Shown here piece by piece: positions 23,981 to 32,919 of a stretch of 64,000 nucleotides of DNA. The notes below the pieces were generated by a model. It worked only from the letters and a program-made list of their open reading frames with translations, was not told where the DNA came from and made no database searches. Position numbers and translations under genes: made by a program. Position 1 is the first letter of the stretch. Every line of letters begins with the position of its first letter. The stretch is taken from positions 186,001 to 250,000 of the forward strand of contig NZ_SCMR01000001.1 of assembly GCF_005502885.1 (NCBI RefSeq), written 5' to 3'. Source of the stretch: Microbacterium sp. 2FI. GTDB lineage: Bacteria > Actinomycetota > Actinomycetes > Actinomycetales > Microbacteriaceae.

Positions 23981-24321
23981 AAACAGAACTCTCCGACGCC
24001 GAGGTGGACCGGATCTTCCGGGCCCTCGCCGATGCGACGCGACGCGACATCGTCCGGCGCACCCTGGGGGGCGAGGCCTCCGTGTCGGAGCTCGCCGCCT
24101 CATACGACATGTCCTTCGCCGCGGTGCAGAAGCACGTGGCGGTACTCGAGGGGGCAGGACTTGTGACCAAGCATCCTCACGGCCGCGAGCGCATGGTGCG
24201 CGGCAACCCCGAAGCGATCCGGCGGGCTCAGCGCCTGCTCGACCGCTACGAGCAGCTCTGGCGAGCACGCATCGACAGCCTCGATGCGCTGCTGGCCGAA
24301 GACCCCCGATCCGGCAGCTGA
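23971..24321 (+). CDS. ArsR-family winged-helix repressor
   Basis: The 116-residue protein has the ArsR fold: LSDAEVDRIFRALADATRRD, IVRRTLGGEASVSELAASYD, MSFAAVQKHVAVLEGAGLVT and REGRERMVRGN-type wing residues (HGRERMVRGNP). It lacks the cysteine metal sites of ArsR/SmtB sensors, like the class linked to AHSA1/SRPBCC genes. The start is inside its operator and has no Shine-Dalgarno sequence, so it is likely leaderless and self-repressing. The AHSA1 gene follows 25 bases later. Confidence 0.88.
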   Translation: MVVQTELSDAEVDRIFRALADATRRDIVRRTLGGEASVSELAASYDMSFAAVQKHVAVLEGAGLVTKHPHGRERMVRGNPEAIRRAQRLLDRYEQLWRARIDSLDALLAEDPRSGS

Positions 24322-24346
24322 CCGGCCCCTTCAGAAAGGCACTCTC

Positions 24347-25336
24347 ATGCCCATCACCTCCGTCACCAAAGACGCCGAAGCGCTCACGATGACCGTGGTC
24401 GCCGAGTTCCCCGCGACCGTCGAACGTCTGTGGAACGCCTACACCGACCCGCGCCAGATCGAGCGCTTCTGGGGGCCGCCGACGTGGCCCGCGACCTTCT
24501 ATCGCCACGACGTGTATCCGGGCGGGCGCTCCAGTTACACGATGACCGGCCCCGACGGCGAGACCTCGAGCGGATTCTGGGAGTTCCTCGCGGTCGATCC
24601 CGGCCGCGGATTCGACGTCCGCGACGGCTTCGCGGCCGACGACGGCAGCGAGAACACCGACTTCCCGAGCGTGCTCATGCGCTTCTCCTTCGAGGCGACG
24701 GATGCCGGCTCCCGCGTGACGACCACGACCTCCTTCCCGACTGCCGAAGCCCTCGAGCAGCTCGTCGGAATGGGCATGGAAGACGGCATGCGCGAAGCGA
24801 TGGGGCAGATCGACGCGGTGCTCGCCGACCTCGCGTCGTTCGCCGCCGAGCGGGCGACCGAGGCGCAGATCCTCGACGACACCCGCATCCGCGTCGCGCG
24901 CGTGATCCGCGGCTCGGTGGAGCAGGTCTGGCGCGCGCACAACGACGCCGACCTCATGAAGACCTGGCTGCTCGGGCCCGACGGGTGGGAGATGACCGTG
25001 TGCGATCTCGCGGAGCGGGTGGGCGACTCCTACCGCTACGAGTGGGCGCCGGTCGCGGGCGGACCCGCCGACGGTGCACCGTCGTTCGGCTTCGTGGGGG
25101 AGCTGCTCGAGAACGACGCCCCGCACCGCGCCGTGACCACCGAACAGATGATCGGCATGGAGGGTCCCGGCTCGGTCAACGAGATGACCCTCACCCCGGT
25201 CGAGGGTGGCACGCTGCTCAGCATCGTCATCACCTATCCGAGCACCGAGGTGCGAGACATCGTGCTGGCGACCGGGATGACCGACGGCATGGAGACGAGC
25301 TACGCGCGCTTGGAGTCGCAGCTGGTTCCGGCGTAA
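24347..25336 (+). CDS. Tandem SRPBCC (AHSA1-like) domain protein
   Basis: The 329-residue protein holds two AHSA1/START-like domains. Residues about 12-155 contain FPATVERLWNAYTDPRQIER and WGPPTWPATF, and residues about 170-325 contain RGSVEQVWRAHNDADLMKTW and GPDGWEM. Each domain also has GGTLLSIVITYPS- or SRVTTTTSFPT-type strands and an A-x-GM-x-DGM helix (GMGMEDGMREAM, ATGMTDGMETSY). SRPBCC domains bind hydrophobic ligands; the substrate is unknown. Most relatives have one such domain, so this looks like an internal duplication and fusion. It is co-transcribed with the ArsR gene. Confidence 0.85.
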   Translation: MPITSVTKDAEALTMTVVAEFPATVERLWNAYTDPRQIERFWGPPTWPATFYRHDVYPGGRSSYTMTGPDGETSSGFWEFLAVDPGRGFDVRDGFAADDGSENTDFPSVLMRFSFEATDAGSRVTTTTSFPTAEALEQLVGMGMEDGMREAMGQIDAVLADLASFAAERATEAQILDDTRIRVARVIRGSVEQVWRAHNDADLMKTWLLGPDGWEMTVCDLAERVGDSYRYEWAPVAGGPADGAPSFGFVGELLENDAPHRAVTTEQMIGMEGPGSVNEMTLTPVEGGTLLSIVITYPSTEVRDIVLATGMTDGMETSYARLESQLVPA

Positions 25337-25396
25337 TCCGCACACTCACGACGGCGGTGGCGATTCACGGAATCGTTGCCGCCGTCGTCGGCGCTG

Positions 25397-26584
25397 CTAC
25401 GCCGAGACCAGCGAGCTGAGAGTCTCGGGCGAGAGCGCGTGTTCGATCGCGAGCATGCTGGCCCCGAGCACGGCGGCGTTGCCGCCGGCGGCCGACTGCA
25501 CGATCGACAGGTGCTCGGTCGCGAGCGGGATCGACCGTGTGTAGACGACTTCGCGGACGCCGGCGATGAGGTGTTCACCGACGCGCGCCATCGAGCCGCC
25601 GATCGCGATCACCGAGGGGTTCACGAGGCTCACGCAGGTGGTGAGGACCTCGCCGATGTCGCGGCCAGCCTGTCGCACCGCCTGGATCGCATCGATGTTG
25701 CCGCGCTTGACGAGGTCGACGACGTCGTTGCCGCTCTCCGCGGCGACGCCCTGCGCGCGCAGCGCGCGCGCGATGGCCGGACCCGACGCGAGCGCCTCGA
25801 GGCAGCCCTTGTTGCCGCAGTGGCAGGGCACGCCGGCGCCCCGGGCGACCTGCACGTGGCCGATGTCGCCCGCGATGCCCTGCGCGCCGCGCTGGAGCGA
25901 GCCGCCCGAGATGACGCCCGCGCCGATGCCGGTCGCGACCTTCACGAACATCAGGTGCTCGACGCCGGGGTAGGCGGCATGGCGCTCGCCGAGAGCCATG
26001 ATGTTCACGTCGTTGTCGACGAGCACCGGCACGTTGAGGTGCTGCTGCACCCATCCCGGGACATCGAAGCGGTCCCAGCCGGGCATGATGGGCGGGTTGA
26101 CCGGCTGTCCGGTCGAGTGCTCGACCGGCCCGGGAACCCCCATGCCGATCGCGGCGAGGTCGCCCGTGGAGCGGCCGAGATCCGAGAGCATCGTGATCGC
26201 GTTGTCGACCATCCACGTGAGCACGGGCACCGGGCCGAGGCTCACATCGAGCGGCTCACTGTGCTCGGCGATGATGCCGCCGGCCAGATCGGTGACGGCG
26301 AGGGTCGCGTGCGATGCGCCGATGTCGGCGGCGAGCACGAGGCGCGCGCTGGGATTGAGCTTGAACTGCGACGGCGGGCGGCCGCCGGTCGACACCGTCT
26401 CGGCGATCGGGGTGATGAGCCCCATGCGCATCAGTTCGTCGACGCGGGCGGCGATCGTGGAGCGCGCGAGTCCGGTCGACTTCGCAAGCTCTGCGCGGGT
26501 CCTCGGGACACCGTCGCGCAGAAGCTGGAAGAGCTGACTCACTCCCGACACGTTGACCGTCGGATCGATGCTCATTTTCGCCAC
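25397..26584 (-). CDS. ROK family transcriptional repressor
   Basis: The 395-residue protein has an N-terminal winged helix (SQLFQLLRDGVPRTRAELAK, STGLARSTIAARVDELMRMG) and a sugar-kinase-like ROK domain with VLAADIGASHATLAVTDLAG, GMGVPGPVEH and the zinc motif CHCGNKGCLEALASG. It most likely represses the flanking sugar ABC operon and is relieved by its sugar. It lies 113 bases downstream of the permease gene on the same strand. A 17-nt motif in that gap recurs at 29381-29397 upstream of the binding-protein gene. Confidence 0.9.
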   Translation of the reverse strand: MAKMSIDPTVNVSGVSQLFQLLRDGVPRTRAELAKSTGLARSTIAARVDELMRMGLITPIAETVSTGGRPPSQFKLNPSARLVLAADIGASHATLAVTDLAGGIIAEHSEPLDVSLGPVPVLTWMVDNAITMLSDLGRSTGDLAAIGMGVPGPVEHSTGQPVNPPIMPGWDRFDVPGWVQQHLNVPVLVDNDVNIMALGERHAAYPGVEHLMFVKVATGIGAGVISGGSLQRGAQGIAGDIGHVQVARGAGVPCHCGNKGCLEALASGPAIARALRAQGVAAESGNDVVDLVKRGNIDAIQAVRQAGRDIGEVLTTCVSLVNPSVIAIGGSMARVGEHLIAGVREVVYTRSIPLATEHLSIVQSAAGGNAAVLGASMLAIEHALSPETLSSLVSA

Positions 26585-26620
26585 ATTTCACTCTAACGGC
26601 GCCGCGGGGGCGCCGAAGTC

Positions 26621-26637
26621 CGATGACTTCTGACGGG
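26621..26637. promoter_or_regulatory. Candidate ROK operator upstream of the ROK gene
   Basis: CGATGACTTCTGACGGG lies between the permease stop and the ROK start, 37 bases before the latter. It matches 29381-29397 in 16 of 17 positions and is the only long match I see between the two intergenic regions. Confidence 0.55.
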
Positions 26638-26697
26638 ATGCCGAAGCCCGGCGCCGCAGACCATCCAATAGTCCGTGGTGCCGGGCCGCGGCATCCT

Positions 26698-27744
26698 TCA
26701 TCCTCTTCCGCTGGGCCGGGCGAACCGCTGCTGCAGCAGCACGGCGACCACGATGATGACGCCCTTCGCGACGGCCTGCACCGAGGAGGTGAGGTTGTTC
26801 TGCACGAAGACGTTCGTCAGCGTCGCGAAGATCAGCACACCGAAGACCGTGCCGGTGATCGTGCCGCGCCCGCCGACGAGGAGCGTGCCGCCGACGACGA
26901 CCGCGGCGATCGCGTCGAGCTCGTACAGCTGCCCGTGGGTGGACGTGCCGGCGGTGGTGCGGCCGAGGATCATGACGGCGGCGATGCCGGCGGTGAGGCC
27001 CGCGATCGCGTAGAGCCACATGGTGTGCCGCTTGACGTTGATGCCGGCGAGGCGGGCGGCTTCGCGGTTGCCGCCGATCGCGACAGTGCGCCGGCCGAAG
27101 GTGGTGCGGTTGAGCACGACCCACCCGAGGGCTGCGACGATCGCGAAGATCCAGATCAGCATGTCGACGCCGATGATGTCGAGGTTCATGAAATCGATGA
27201 AGTCGCGGTTGCCGACCTGCAGGGTGCGTCGCTCCGCGAGGATCTCGGCGAGGCCGCGCGCGGCGACCAGCATCGCGAGCGTCGCCATGAACGCCACCAC
27301 GTTGCCGTAGGCGATCACGACCCCGTTGATGAGGCCGGCGCCGATGCCGACACCGAGGGCGATCAGCACCATGAAGATCCAGTGGGTCTGGTCGGCGAGG
27401 TCCTGGATGGCCGCGAGGGTGGCGGCGACCGAGGCGAGGCCCATCACCGATCCGACGGAGAGGTCGATGCCGCCCGCGATGATGACGAGGGTCATGCCGA
27501 TGCTGATGACGCCGATGATCGAGGCCTGCCGCAGGATCGTCAGCACGTTGTTCACGGTGGTGAACGTGTCGGGCGCGGTGATGGCGCCGACGACGATCAG
27601 CAGCAGCAGCGCCAGCACCAGGCCGAGGTTGCGCCCGACCGAACCGGAGAGGAATCTGCGCCACGCCGGTGTGGCGTCGGCGGTCGTGGTCGTGGTGGTC
27701 GTAGTGGACGGCGGGCCTCCGCCGTCGATCTTCTGCTCGCTCAC
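26698..27744 (-). CDS. Sugar ABC transporter permease, RbsC type
   Basis: The 348-residue membrane protein of the ribose/galactose type has about eight to ten hydrophobic helices, with the family segments GVISIGMTLVIIAGGIDLSVGSVMGL, AGLINGVVIAYGNVVAFMATLAM, GGNREAARLAGINVKRHTMWLY and GGTLLVGGRGTITGTVFG shown in order. It starts at GTG 27744, overlapping the ATPase stop. One permease of this kind forms a homodimer with the single fused ATPase. The N-terminal 30 residues are Thr-rich and cytoplasmic. Confidence 0.9.
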   Translation of the reverse strand: MSEQKIDGGGPPSTTTTTTTTADATPAWRRFLSGSVGRNLGLVLALLLLIVVGAITAPDTFTTVNNVLTILRQASIIGVISIGMTLVIIAGGIDLSVGSVMGLASVAATLAAIQDLADQTHWIFMVLIALGVGIGAGLINGVVIAYGNVVAFMATLAMLVAARGLAEILAERRTLQVGNRDFIDFMNLDIIGVDMLIWIFAIVAALGWVVLNRTTFGRRTVAIGGNREAARLAGINVKRHTMWLYAIAGLTAGIAAVMILGRTTAGTSTHGQLYELDAIAAVVVGGTLLVGGRGTITGTVFGVLIFATLTNVFVQNNLTSSVQAVAKGVIIVVAVLLQQRFARPSGRG

Positions 27745-29261
27745 GCGGCGGTTCCTTTCATGACGAGGTCGAGCACTCCGTGCTCGTCGATCTCAGCGGC
27801 GGGGAGGGTGGTGAGGACGCGGCCGTCGGCCACGACCAGAACGGTGTCGGCGAGGCCGAGCACTTCTTCGATCTCGCTCGAGACGACGACGATCGCGTTG
27901 CCGGCAGCGGCGAGACGGCGGATGAGGGCGTAGATCTCGCTGCGGGCGCCGACGTCGACGCCGCGGGTGGGCTCGTCCAGCAGGAGCACCCGCGTGCCGT
28001 GGACGAGCCAGCGGGCGAGGAGGATCTTCTGCTGGTTTCCGCCGGAGAGGGTGCGGGCCGGCCGGTCGGGGTCGGCCGGACGCAGCTCGAGCGCCTCGAT
28101 CTGCTCGGCGGCGACCTTGCGCTCGGCCCGCTCGTCGAGGAACCCGGCCTTGGCGAAGCGCGATACGGACGACAGGGTGACGTTGACGAAGATCGGCTCG
28201 TCGAGGACGAGTCCCTGGCTCTTGCGCTCTTCGGGCGAGAGCCCGATTCCCGCGCCGACCGCGGCGACCACCGAGCCGCGACGCAGCGTCTTGCCGCCGA
28301 CCCGCACGGATCCGGCCGTGGACTTGCGCGCGCCGTAGACCGTCTCGAGGATCTCGGAGCGCCCCGATCCGACCAGGCCCGCGAGCCCGACGATCTCTCC
28401 CGCGCGCACCGTGAACGACACGTCGTCGAACACGCCCGCGAGGCCGAGGTCGGCGACTTCGAGCACGAGCGGCGCGTCGCCGGGGATCGGCACCGCCGGG
28501 GGGAAGACGTTCGCCACGTCGCGACCGGTCATCAGCTTGATGAGCTCGCTCGTCGGAGTGTCGGCGACGGGAAGACCCACGGCGGTCGTACGGCCGTCCT
28601 TGAGGACGGTGATGCGGTCGCCGATCTGGCGGATCTCCTCGAGTCGGTGCGTGATGTACACGACCGCGATACCGGCGGAGGTGAGCTCGTTCACGACGTG
28701 GAAGAGGTTCTTCACCTCCTCGCTGTCGAGGACGGCGGACGGCTCGTCCATGATGATGAGCTTGATGTCGTGCGAGAGTGCGCGCGCCATGCTCACGATC
28801 TGCTTGTTCGCCGCGCTCAGCGACCCGACCTCGGTGTTCGGCGACAGGTTCGCGTGGCCGAGGCGCCCGAGCAGCGCGCGCGTCTGCTTCGCCGCTTCGG
28901 AGCGCTTCGTGAAGCCGCCGCGGGCGATCTCATGGCCGAGGAAGATGTTCTCGGCGATGGTGAGGCCGTCTACGACGTCGAGCTCCTGGTACATCGTGGC
29001 GATGCCGAGCTCGATCGCGAACTCGGGGTTCGGGATGTCGACGACCTCGCCCTGCCACGCGATCTCGCCCTCATCGGGACGGTGGACGCCGGCGAGCGTC
29101 TTGATGAGCGTGGACTTGCCCGCACCGTTCTGCCCGAGCACGCAGTGCACCTCGCCCGGGAGGACTTCGAGGTCGACACCGCGGAGTGCGCGGACCCCAG
29201 CGAAGGACTTCGTCACGCCTCGGACGGTGAGTAATGCCGATTGATGGTCAACTTTGATCAC
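27741..29261 (-). CDS. Sugar ABC transporter ATP-binding protein with two nucleotide-binding domains
   Basis: The 506-residue protein has duplicated ABC domains like RbsA/MglA. The first has Walker A LGQNGAGKSTLI, VGSLSAANKQIVSMARAL and Walker B LIIMDEPSAVLD. The second has the degenerate P-loop GLVGSGRSEI usual for this family, LSGGNQQKILLARW and LLLDEPTRGVD. It energises the permease encoded downstream. The gene faces the substrate-binding lipoprotein gene across a 270-base regulatory region. Confidence 0.92.
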   Translation of the reverse strand: MIKVDHQSALLTVRGVTKSFAGVRALRGVDLEVLPGEVHCVLGQNGAGKSTLIKTLAGVHRPDEGEIAWQGEVVDIPNPEFAIELGIATMYQELDVVDGLTIAENIFLGHEIARGGFTKRSEAAKQTRALLGRLGHANLSPNTEVGSLSAANKQIVSMARALSHDIKLIIMDEPSAVLDSEEVKNLFHVVNELTSAGIAVVYITHRLEEIRQIGDRITVLKDGRTTAVGLPVADTPTSELIKLMTGRDVANVFPPAVPIPGDAPLVLEVADLGLAGVFDDVSFTVRAGEIVGLAGLVGSGRSEILETVYGARKSTAGSVRVGGKTLRRGSVVAAVGAGIGLSPEERKSQGLVLDEPIFVNVTLSSVSRFAKAGFLDERAERKVAAEQIEALELRPADPDRPARTLSGGNQQKILLARWLVHGTRVLLLDEPTRGVDVGARSEIYALIRRLAAAGNAIVVVSSEIEEVLGLADTVLVVADGRVLTTLPAAEIDEHGVLDLVMKGTAA

Positions 29262-29380
29262 TCGCCGAACATAACACGCCGGAGGGGTGCTTGCCGAGTC
29301 TCAATCCGGCAACGGTGCTGCGGGGGCGATCCGGACACTGCGGCCGGGATCGCCCGGTCTTCGGTTCGCACATCAAGAAT

Positions 29381-29397
29381 CGATAACTTCTGACGGG
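29381..29397. promoter_or_regulatory. Candidate ROK operator in the divergent ABC/binding-protein promoter region
   Basis: CGATAACTTCTGACGGG lies in the 270-base region between the ABC ATPase gene (minus) and the binding-protein gene (plus). It matches 26621-26637 with one difference. The rest of this region holds an AT-rich stretch (29400-29420) and a possible extended -10, TGCTACGGT, near 29432-29440. No gene is seen here. Confidence 0.55.
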
Positions 29398-29531
29398 CAG
29401 AAAACAAAAGATGACAACCGACAGCGCACTTCTGCTACGGTGATCCCGTCAGCGTGGACCCCACGAGTGCGGGCAGCTCCCTCTCGGAAACCACGCCGTC
29501 TCAGCTGCATCACATTCAAGGAGGAACACAC

Positions 29532-30578
29532 ATGCGCTCACACCTGAAGGCGCGCACCCGACTGGTCCTGACCGGTACCGCAGTCGTCGCCGCGATCGGG
29601 CTTCTGGCCGGTTGCACCGGCGGCGGGGCCGAAGAGGACTCGGTCGTCGACCAGGGCACGAGCTCGGAGGAGAACGCGGAGTCGGGCGACACCGTCGTCA
29701 TCGGCTTCTCGGGCCCCGCAGCCGACCACGGCTGGCTCGGCGCCATCAACTCCGGCGCCCAGGCCGCGGCCGACAGCTACGACGACGTCGAGCTCCGCGT
29801 CGCAGAAGGCACCAACGACCCGATCGCGCAGATCGCGGCCGTCGAGCAGTTCGTCAACGACGGCGTGGACGCGATCGTGCTGCTGCCGACCGACGGCGCT
29901 GCGCTGACCGAGGCCGCGATCGCGGCGATGGAGGCCGGCATCCCGGTCATCAACGTCGACCGCGAGTTCTCGAGCCCGTTCGCCGCCCGCACCACGATCC
30001 TCGGTGACAACTACGGCATGGGCGTCAGCGCCGGCACCTACATCTGCGAGCAGCTCGGGGACAACCCCGACGCGGTCGTCGCGGAGATCCCGGGCATCGA
30101 CTCGCTGCCGCTGACGCAGGACCGCTCCGCGGGCTTCGCCGACGCGCTCGGCGACTGCGGCCTCGAGGTCACGGCACGTGTCGCCGCCGACTTCACGGTC
30201 GCCGGCGGTGAGGCGGCGGCATCCCAGCTGCTGGCAGCCAACCCGCAGATCGACGCCCTGTGGAACCACGATGACGACCAGGGCATCGGCGTCCTCGCGG
30301 CGATCGAGGCCGCGGGCCGCGACGAGTTCTTCATGATGGGCGGCGCAGGCAGCCTCTCGGCCATGGAGCACATCCAGGCCGGCGACTCTGTCCTCGAGGC
30401 GACGGTCATCTACCCGTCGACCCAGGCGGCCGACGGTGTGGCGCTGGCTCGCCTCATCGCGCAGGGCAAGACCATGGGCGACCTGATCACGCCCAGCATC
30501 CCGAACCGGATCGTGCTCGACGCGCCGGTCGTCACCGCTGACAACGTGGACCAGTTCATCGACCTGGCCTTCGAGTAA
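29532..30578 (+). CDS. Sugar ABC transporter substrate-binding lipoprotein
   Basis: The 348-residue protein has a lipobox signal, TAVVAAIGLLAGCTGGG (Cys about residue 29), followed by the periplasmic-binding fold of the RbsB class: VVIGFSGPAADHGWLGAIN, FVNDGVDAIVLLPTDGAALT, GIPVINVDREF, and ALWNHDDDQGIGVLAAIEAA. GGAGG lies just upstream of ATG 29532. It delivers the sugar to the permease and ATPase encoded divergently. A strong hairpin follows its stop, so its message level can exceed that of the downstream genes. The sugar is not predictable. Confidence 0.92.
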   Translation: MRSHLKARTRLVLTGTAVVAAIGLLAGCTGGGAEEDSVVDQGTSSEENAESGDTVVIGFSGPAADHGWLGAINSGAQAAADSYDDVELRVAEGTNDPIAQIAAVEQFVNDGVDAIVLLPTDGAALTEAAIAAMEAGIPVINVDREFSSPFAARTTILGDNYGMGVSAGTYICEQLGDNPDAVVAEIPGIDSLPLTQDRSAGFADALGDCGLEVTARVAADFTVAGGEAAASQLLAANPQIDALWNHDDDQGIGVLAAIEAAGRDEFFMMGGAGSLSAMEHIQAGDSVLEATVIYPSTQAADGVALARLIAQGKTMGDLITPSIPNRIVLDAPVVTADNVDQFIDLAFE

Positions 30579-30592
30579 GCCTGACGACGATC

Positions 30593-30626
30593 GCGGGGCG
30601 TCCGCCGGCTTCGGCGGGCGCCCCGC
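30593..30626 (+). terminator. Strong hairpin after the binding-protein gene
   Basis: GCGGGGCG-T-CCGCCG pairs with CGGCGG-G-CGCCCCGC around GCTT with one mismatch and no T-run. Placed between the binding-protein gene and the dehydrogenase gene, it probably stabilises the upstream message or partly terminates it. Confidence 0.65.
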
Positions 30627-30654
30627 CCTCACACCCTCCCGAGAGGACACTGCG

Positions 30655-31824
30655 TTGACCGAAACGCTCCGCATCGCCATGATCGGCCACGGCTTCATGG
30701 GCGCCGCGCATTCACAGGGCTGGCGGGTCGCCCCGCGGTTCTTCGATCTGCCGGCCGAACCCGAGATGGCCGTCGTGGTCGGTCGGGATGCCGCGAAGAC
30801 CCAGGCTTCCGCCGCCAAGTGGGGCTGGGCCGAAGCGGCGACCGACTGGCGCGAGGTGATCGAGCGCTCCGACATCGACGTGGTCGACATCGTCACACCA
30901 GGCGACACCCACGCCGAAATCGCGATCGCCGCGCTCGAGGCGGGGAAGCACGTGCTGTGCGAGAAGCCTCTCGCCAACACGGTCGAAGAGGCCGAGGCGA
31001 TGAACGCCGCGGCCGAGGCTGCAGCTGCGCGCGGCATCCGCTCGATGGTGGGCTTCACCTACCGCCGCGTGCCCGCGACGACGTTCGCGCGCGATCTCGT
31101 CGCATCGGGTCGCATCGGCGAGATCCGTCAGGTGCGGGCGGAGTACCTGCAGGACTGGCTGATGGATGCCGATGCCCCCCTCACCTGGCGCATGAAGAAG
31201 GAGCTCGCGGGTTCCGGCGCGCTGGGCGACATCGGCGCGCACGCGATCGACCTCACCGAGTACATCACCGGTCAGAAGGTCACGCGCGTGTCGGGCATCA
31301 TCGAGACACTCGTGAAGGAGCGTCCGCTCCTCGGCGAGGGCGTGGGCCTCTCGGGCACCGCGTCGACCGAGCGCGGCGAGGTGACGGTCGACGACATCGC
31401 CTTGTTCACCGGGCGCCTCGAATCGGGCGCGCTGGCATCGTTCGAGGCAACGCGTTTCCGTACCGGGCGCAAGAACGCACTCCGCATCGAGATCGCGGGT
31501 TCGAAGGGCGCGATCTCGTTCGATCTCGAGCGCCTCAACGAGCTGGAGTTCTACGACGCAACGCTCCCGGCGACCGGTCTCGGCTTCCAGCGGATCCTCG
31601 TCACCGAGCACGACCACCCCTACCTCGCACCCTGGTGGCCGACCGGCCATATGCTCGGCTACGAGCACGGCTTCTCGCATCAGGTCTACGACTTCGTCAC
31701 CGCGATCCAGGAGGGCGCGCAGCCGCGGCCGTCGTTCGCCGACGGTCTCCACATCCAGCGCGTGCTCGACGCGGTGGAGCGCAGCTCTGCCGCAGACAGC
31801 GCATGGACCGCGACCGGCGCGTGA
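30655..31824 (+). CDS. Gfo/Idh/MocA family oxidoreductase
   Basis: The 389-residue protein has an NAD(P)-binding Rossmann half with [36 protein letters not shown] and [15 protein letters not shown], and a C-terminal substrate half with [13 protein letters not shown] and [14 protein letters not shown]. The start is TTG 30655 with GAGAGG ten bases upstream. Such enzymes oxidise or reduce sugars and polyols. In line with the transporter and the isomerase that follows, it probably oxidises the imported carbohydrate to a keto derivative, an inference. Confidence 0.9.
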   Translation: MTETLRIAMIGHGFMGAAHSQGWRVAPRFFDLPAEPEMAVVVGRDAAKTQASAAKWGWAEAATDWREVIERSDIDVVDIVTPGDTHAEIAIAALEAGKHVLCEKPLANTVEEAEAMNAAAEAAAARGIRSMVGFTYRRVPATTFARDLVASGRIGEIRQVRAEYLQDWLMDADAPLTWRMKKELAGSGALGDIGAHAIDLTEYITGQKVTRVSGIIETLVKERPLLGEGVGLSGTASTERGEVTVDDIALFTGRLESGALASFEATRFRTGRKNALRIEIAGSKGAISFDLERLNELEFYDATLPATGLGFQRILVTEHDHPYLAPWWPTGHMLGYEHGFSHQVYDFVTAIQEGAQPRPSFADGLHIQRVLDAVERSSAADSAWTATGA

Positions 31825-31867
31825 CGCGCACGATCAACACCCGTTCCACTCCGGAAGGACACCCGCA

Positions 31868-32869
31868 ATGACGCGACCCATCACGCTCTTCACCGGCCAG
31901 TGGGCCGACCTGCCTCTCGAGGAGGTCGCCCGCCTCGCCGCCGAGTGGGGCTACGACGGCCTCGAGATCGCCTGCTGGGGCGACCACCTCGACCCGTGGC
32001 GCTGGGACGAGCCCGGCTATGTCGACGGCAAGCTCGCGCTGCTCGAGAAGTACGGGCTGAAGGTCTGGGCGATCTCGAACCACCTCAAGGGCCAGGCCGT
32101 GTGCGATGACCCGATCGACCAGCGCCACCGCGACATCCTGTCGGATCAGGTGTGGGGCGACGGTGACCCGGAGGGCGTGCGTCAGCGGGCCTCCGAGGAG
32201 ATGAAGCACACCGCGCGGCTCGCAGCGGCGCTGGGCGTCAAGACGGTCGTCGGCTTCACCGGGTCGAGCATCTGGAAGTACGTCGCGATGTTCCCGCCGG
32301 CATCCCAAGAGCTCATCGACGCGGGATACCAGGACTTCGCCGACCGGTGGAACCCGATCCTCGACGTCTTCGACGAGGTGGGCGTGCGCTTCGCGCACGA
32401 GGTGCACCCGTCCGAGATCGCGTACGACTACTGGACGACCGTGCGCACGCTTGAAGCGATCGGCCACCGCAAGGCCTTCGGCCTCAACTGGGACCCGTCG
32501 CACTTCGTGTGGCAGGAGCTCAACCCGGTCGACTTCATCCTCGAGTTCAGCGACCTCATCTATCACGTCGACTGCAAGGACGTGAAGATGAACATCGGCA
32601 ACGGCCGCAACGGCCGTCTCGGCTCGCACCTCGCGTGGGCCGACCTCCGGCGCGGATGGGACTTCGTCTCGACAGGTCGCGGCGACGTTCCTTGGGAGGC
32701 GTCGTTCCGCGCCCTCAACAGCATCGGGTACGACGGCCCCATCTCGGTCGAGTGGGAGGATGCCGGCATGGACCGCCTGATCGGCGCCCCCGAGGCCCTC
32801 GAGTTCGTCAAGCGCAACGCGTTCGAGGCGCCTTCCGCGGCTTTCGACGCAGCCTTCAGCAGCCGGTGA
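31868..32869 (+). CDS. Sugar phosphate isomerase/epimerase, xylose-isomerase-like TIM barrel
   Basis: The 333-residue protein has barrel strands and metal ligands in [13 protein letters not shown] (Glu), [13 protein letters not shown] (Asp/His), HVDCKDVKM and [12 protein letters not shown] (Glu). It begins [19 protein letters not shown]. Together with the Gfo/Idh gene it forms a common actinobacterial pair that isomerises or epimerises keto-sugars or inositols. It is followed by a terminator hairpin. Confidence 0.9.
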   Translation: MTRPITLFTGQWADLPLEEVARLAAEWGYDGLEIACWGDHLDPWRWDEPGYVDGKLALLEKYGLKVWAISNHLKGQAVCDDPIDQRHRDILSDQVWGDGDPEGVRQRASEEMKHTARLAAALGVKTVVGFTGSSIWKYVAMFPPASQELIDAGYQDFADRWNPILDVFDEVGVRFAHEVHPSEIAYDYWTTVRTLEAIGHRKAFGLNWDPSHFVWQELNPVDFILEFSDLIYHVDCKDVKMNIGNGRNGRLGSHLAWADLRRGWDFVSTGRGDVPWEASFRALNSIGYDGPISVEWEDAGMDRLIGAPEALEFVKRNAFEAPSAAFDAAFSSR

Positions 32870-32877
32870 CACTCCTT

Positions 32878-32906
32878 CCGGCGCGCGGGCGGGGCTCGCG
32901 CGCCGG
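32878..32906 (+). terminator. Terminator of the sugar operon
   Basis: CCGGCGCGCG at 32878-32887 pairs with CGCGCGCCGG at 32897-32906 around nine bases, just after the isomerase stop. Confidence 0.65.
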
Positions 32907-32919
32907 ATAGGGTTTCAGC

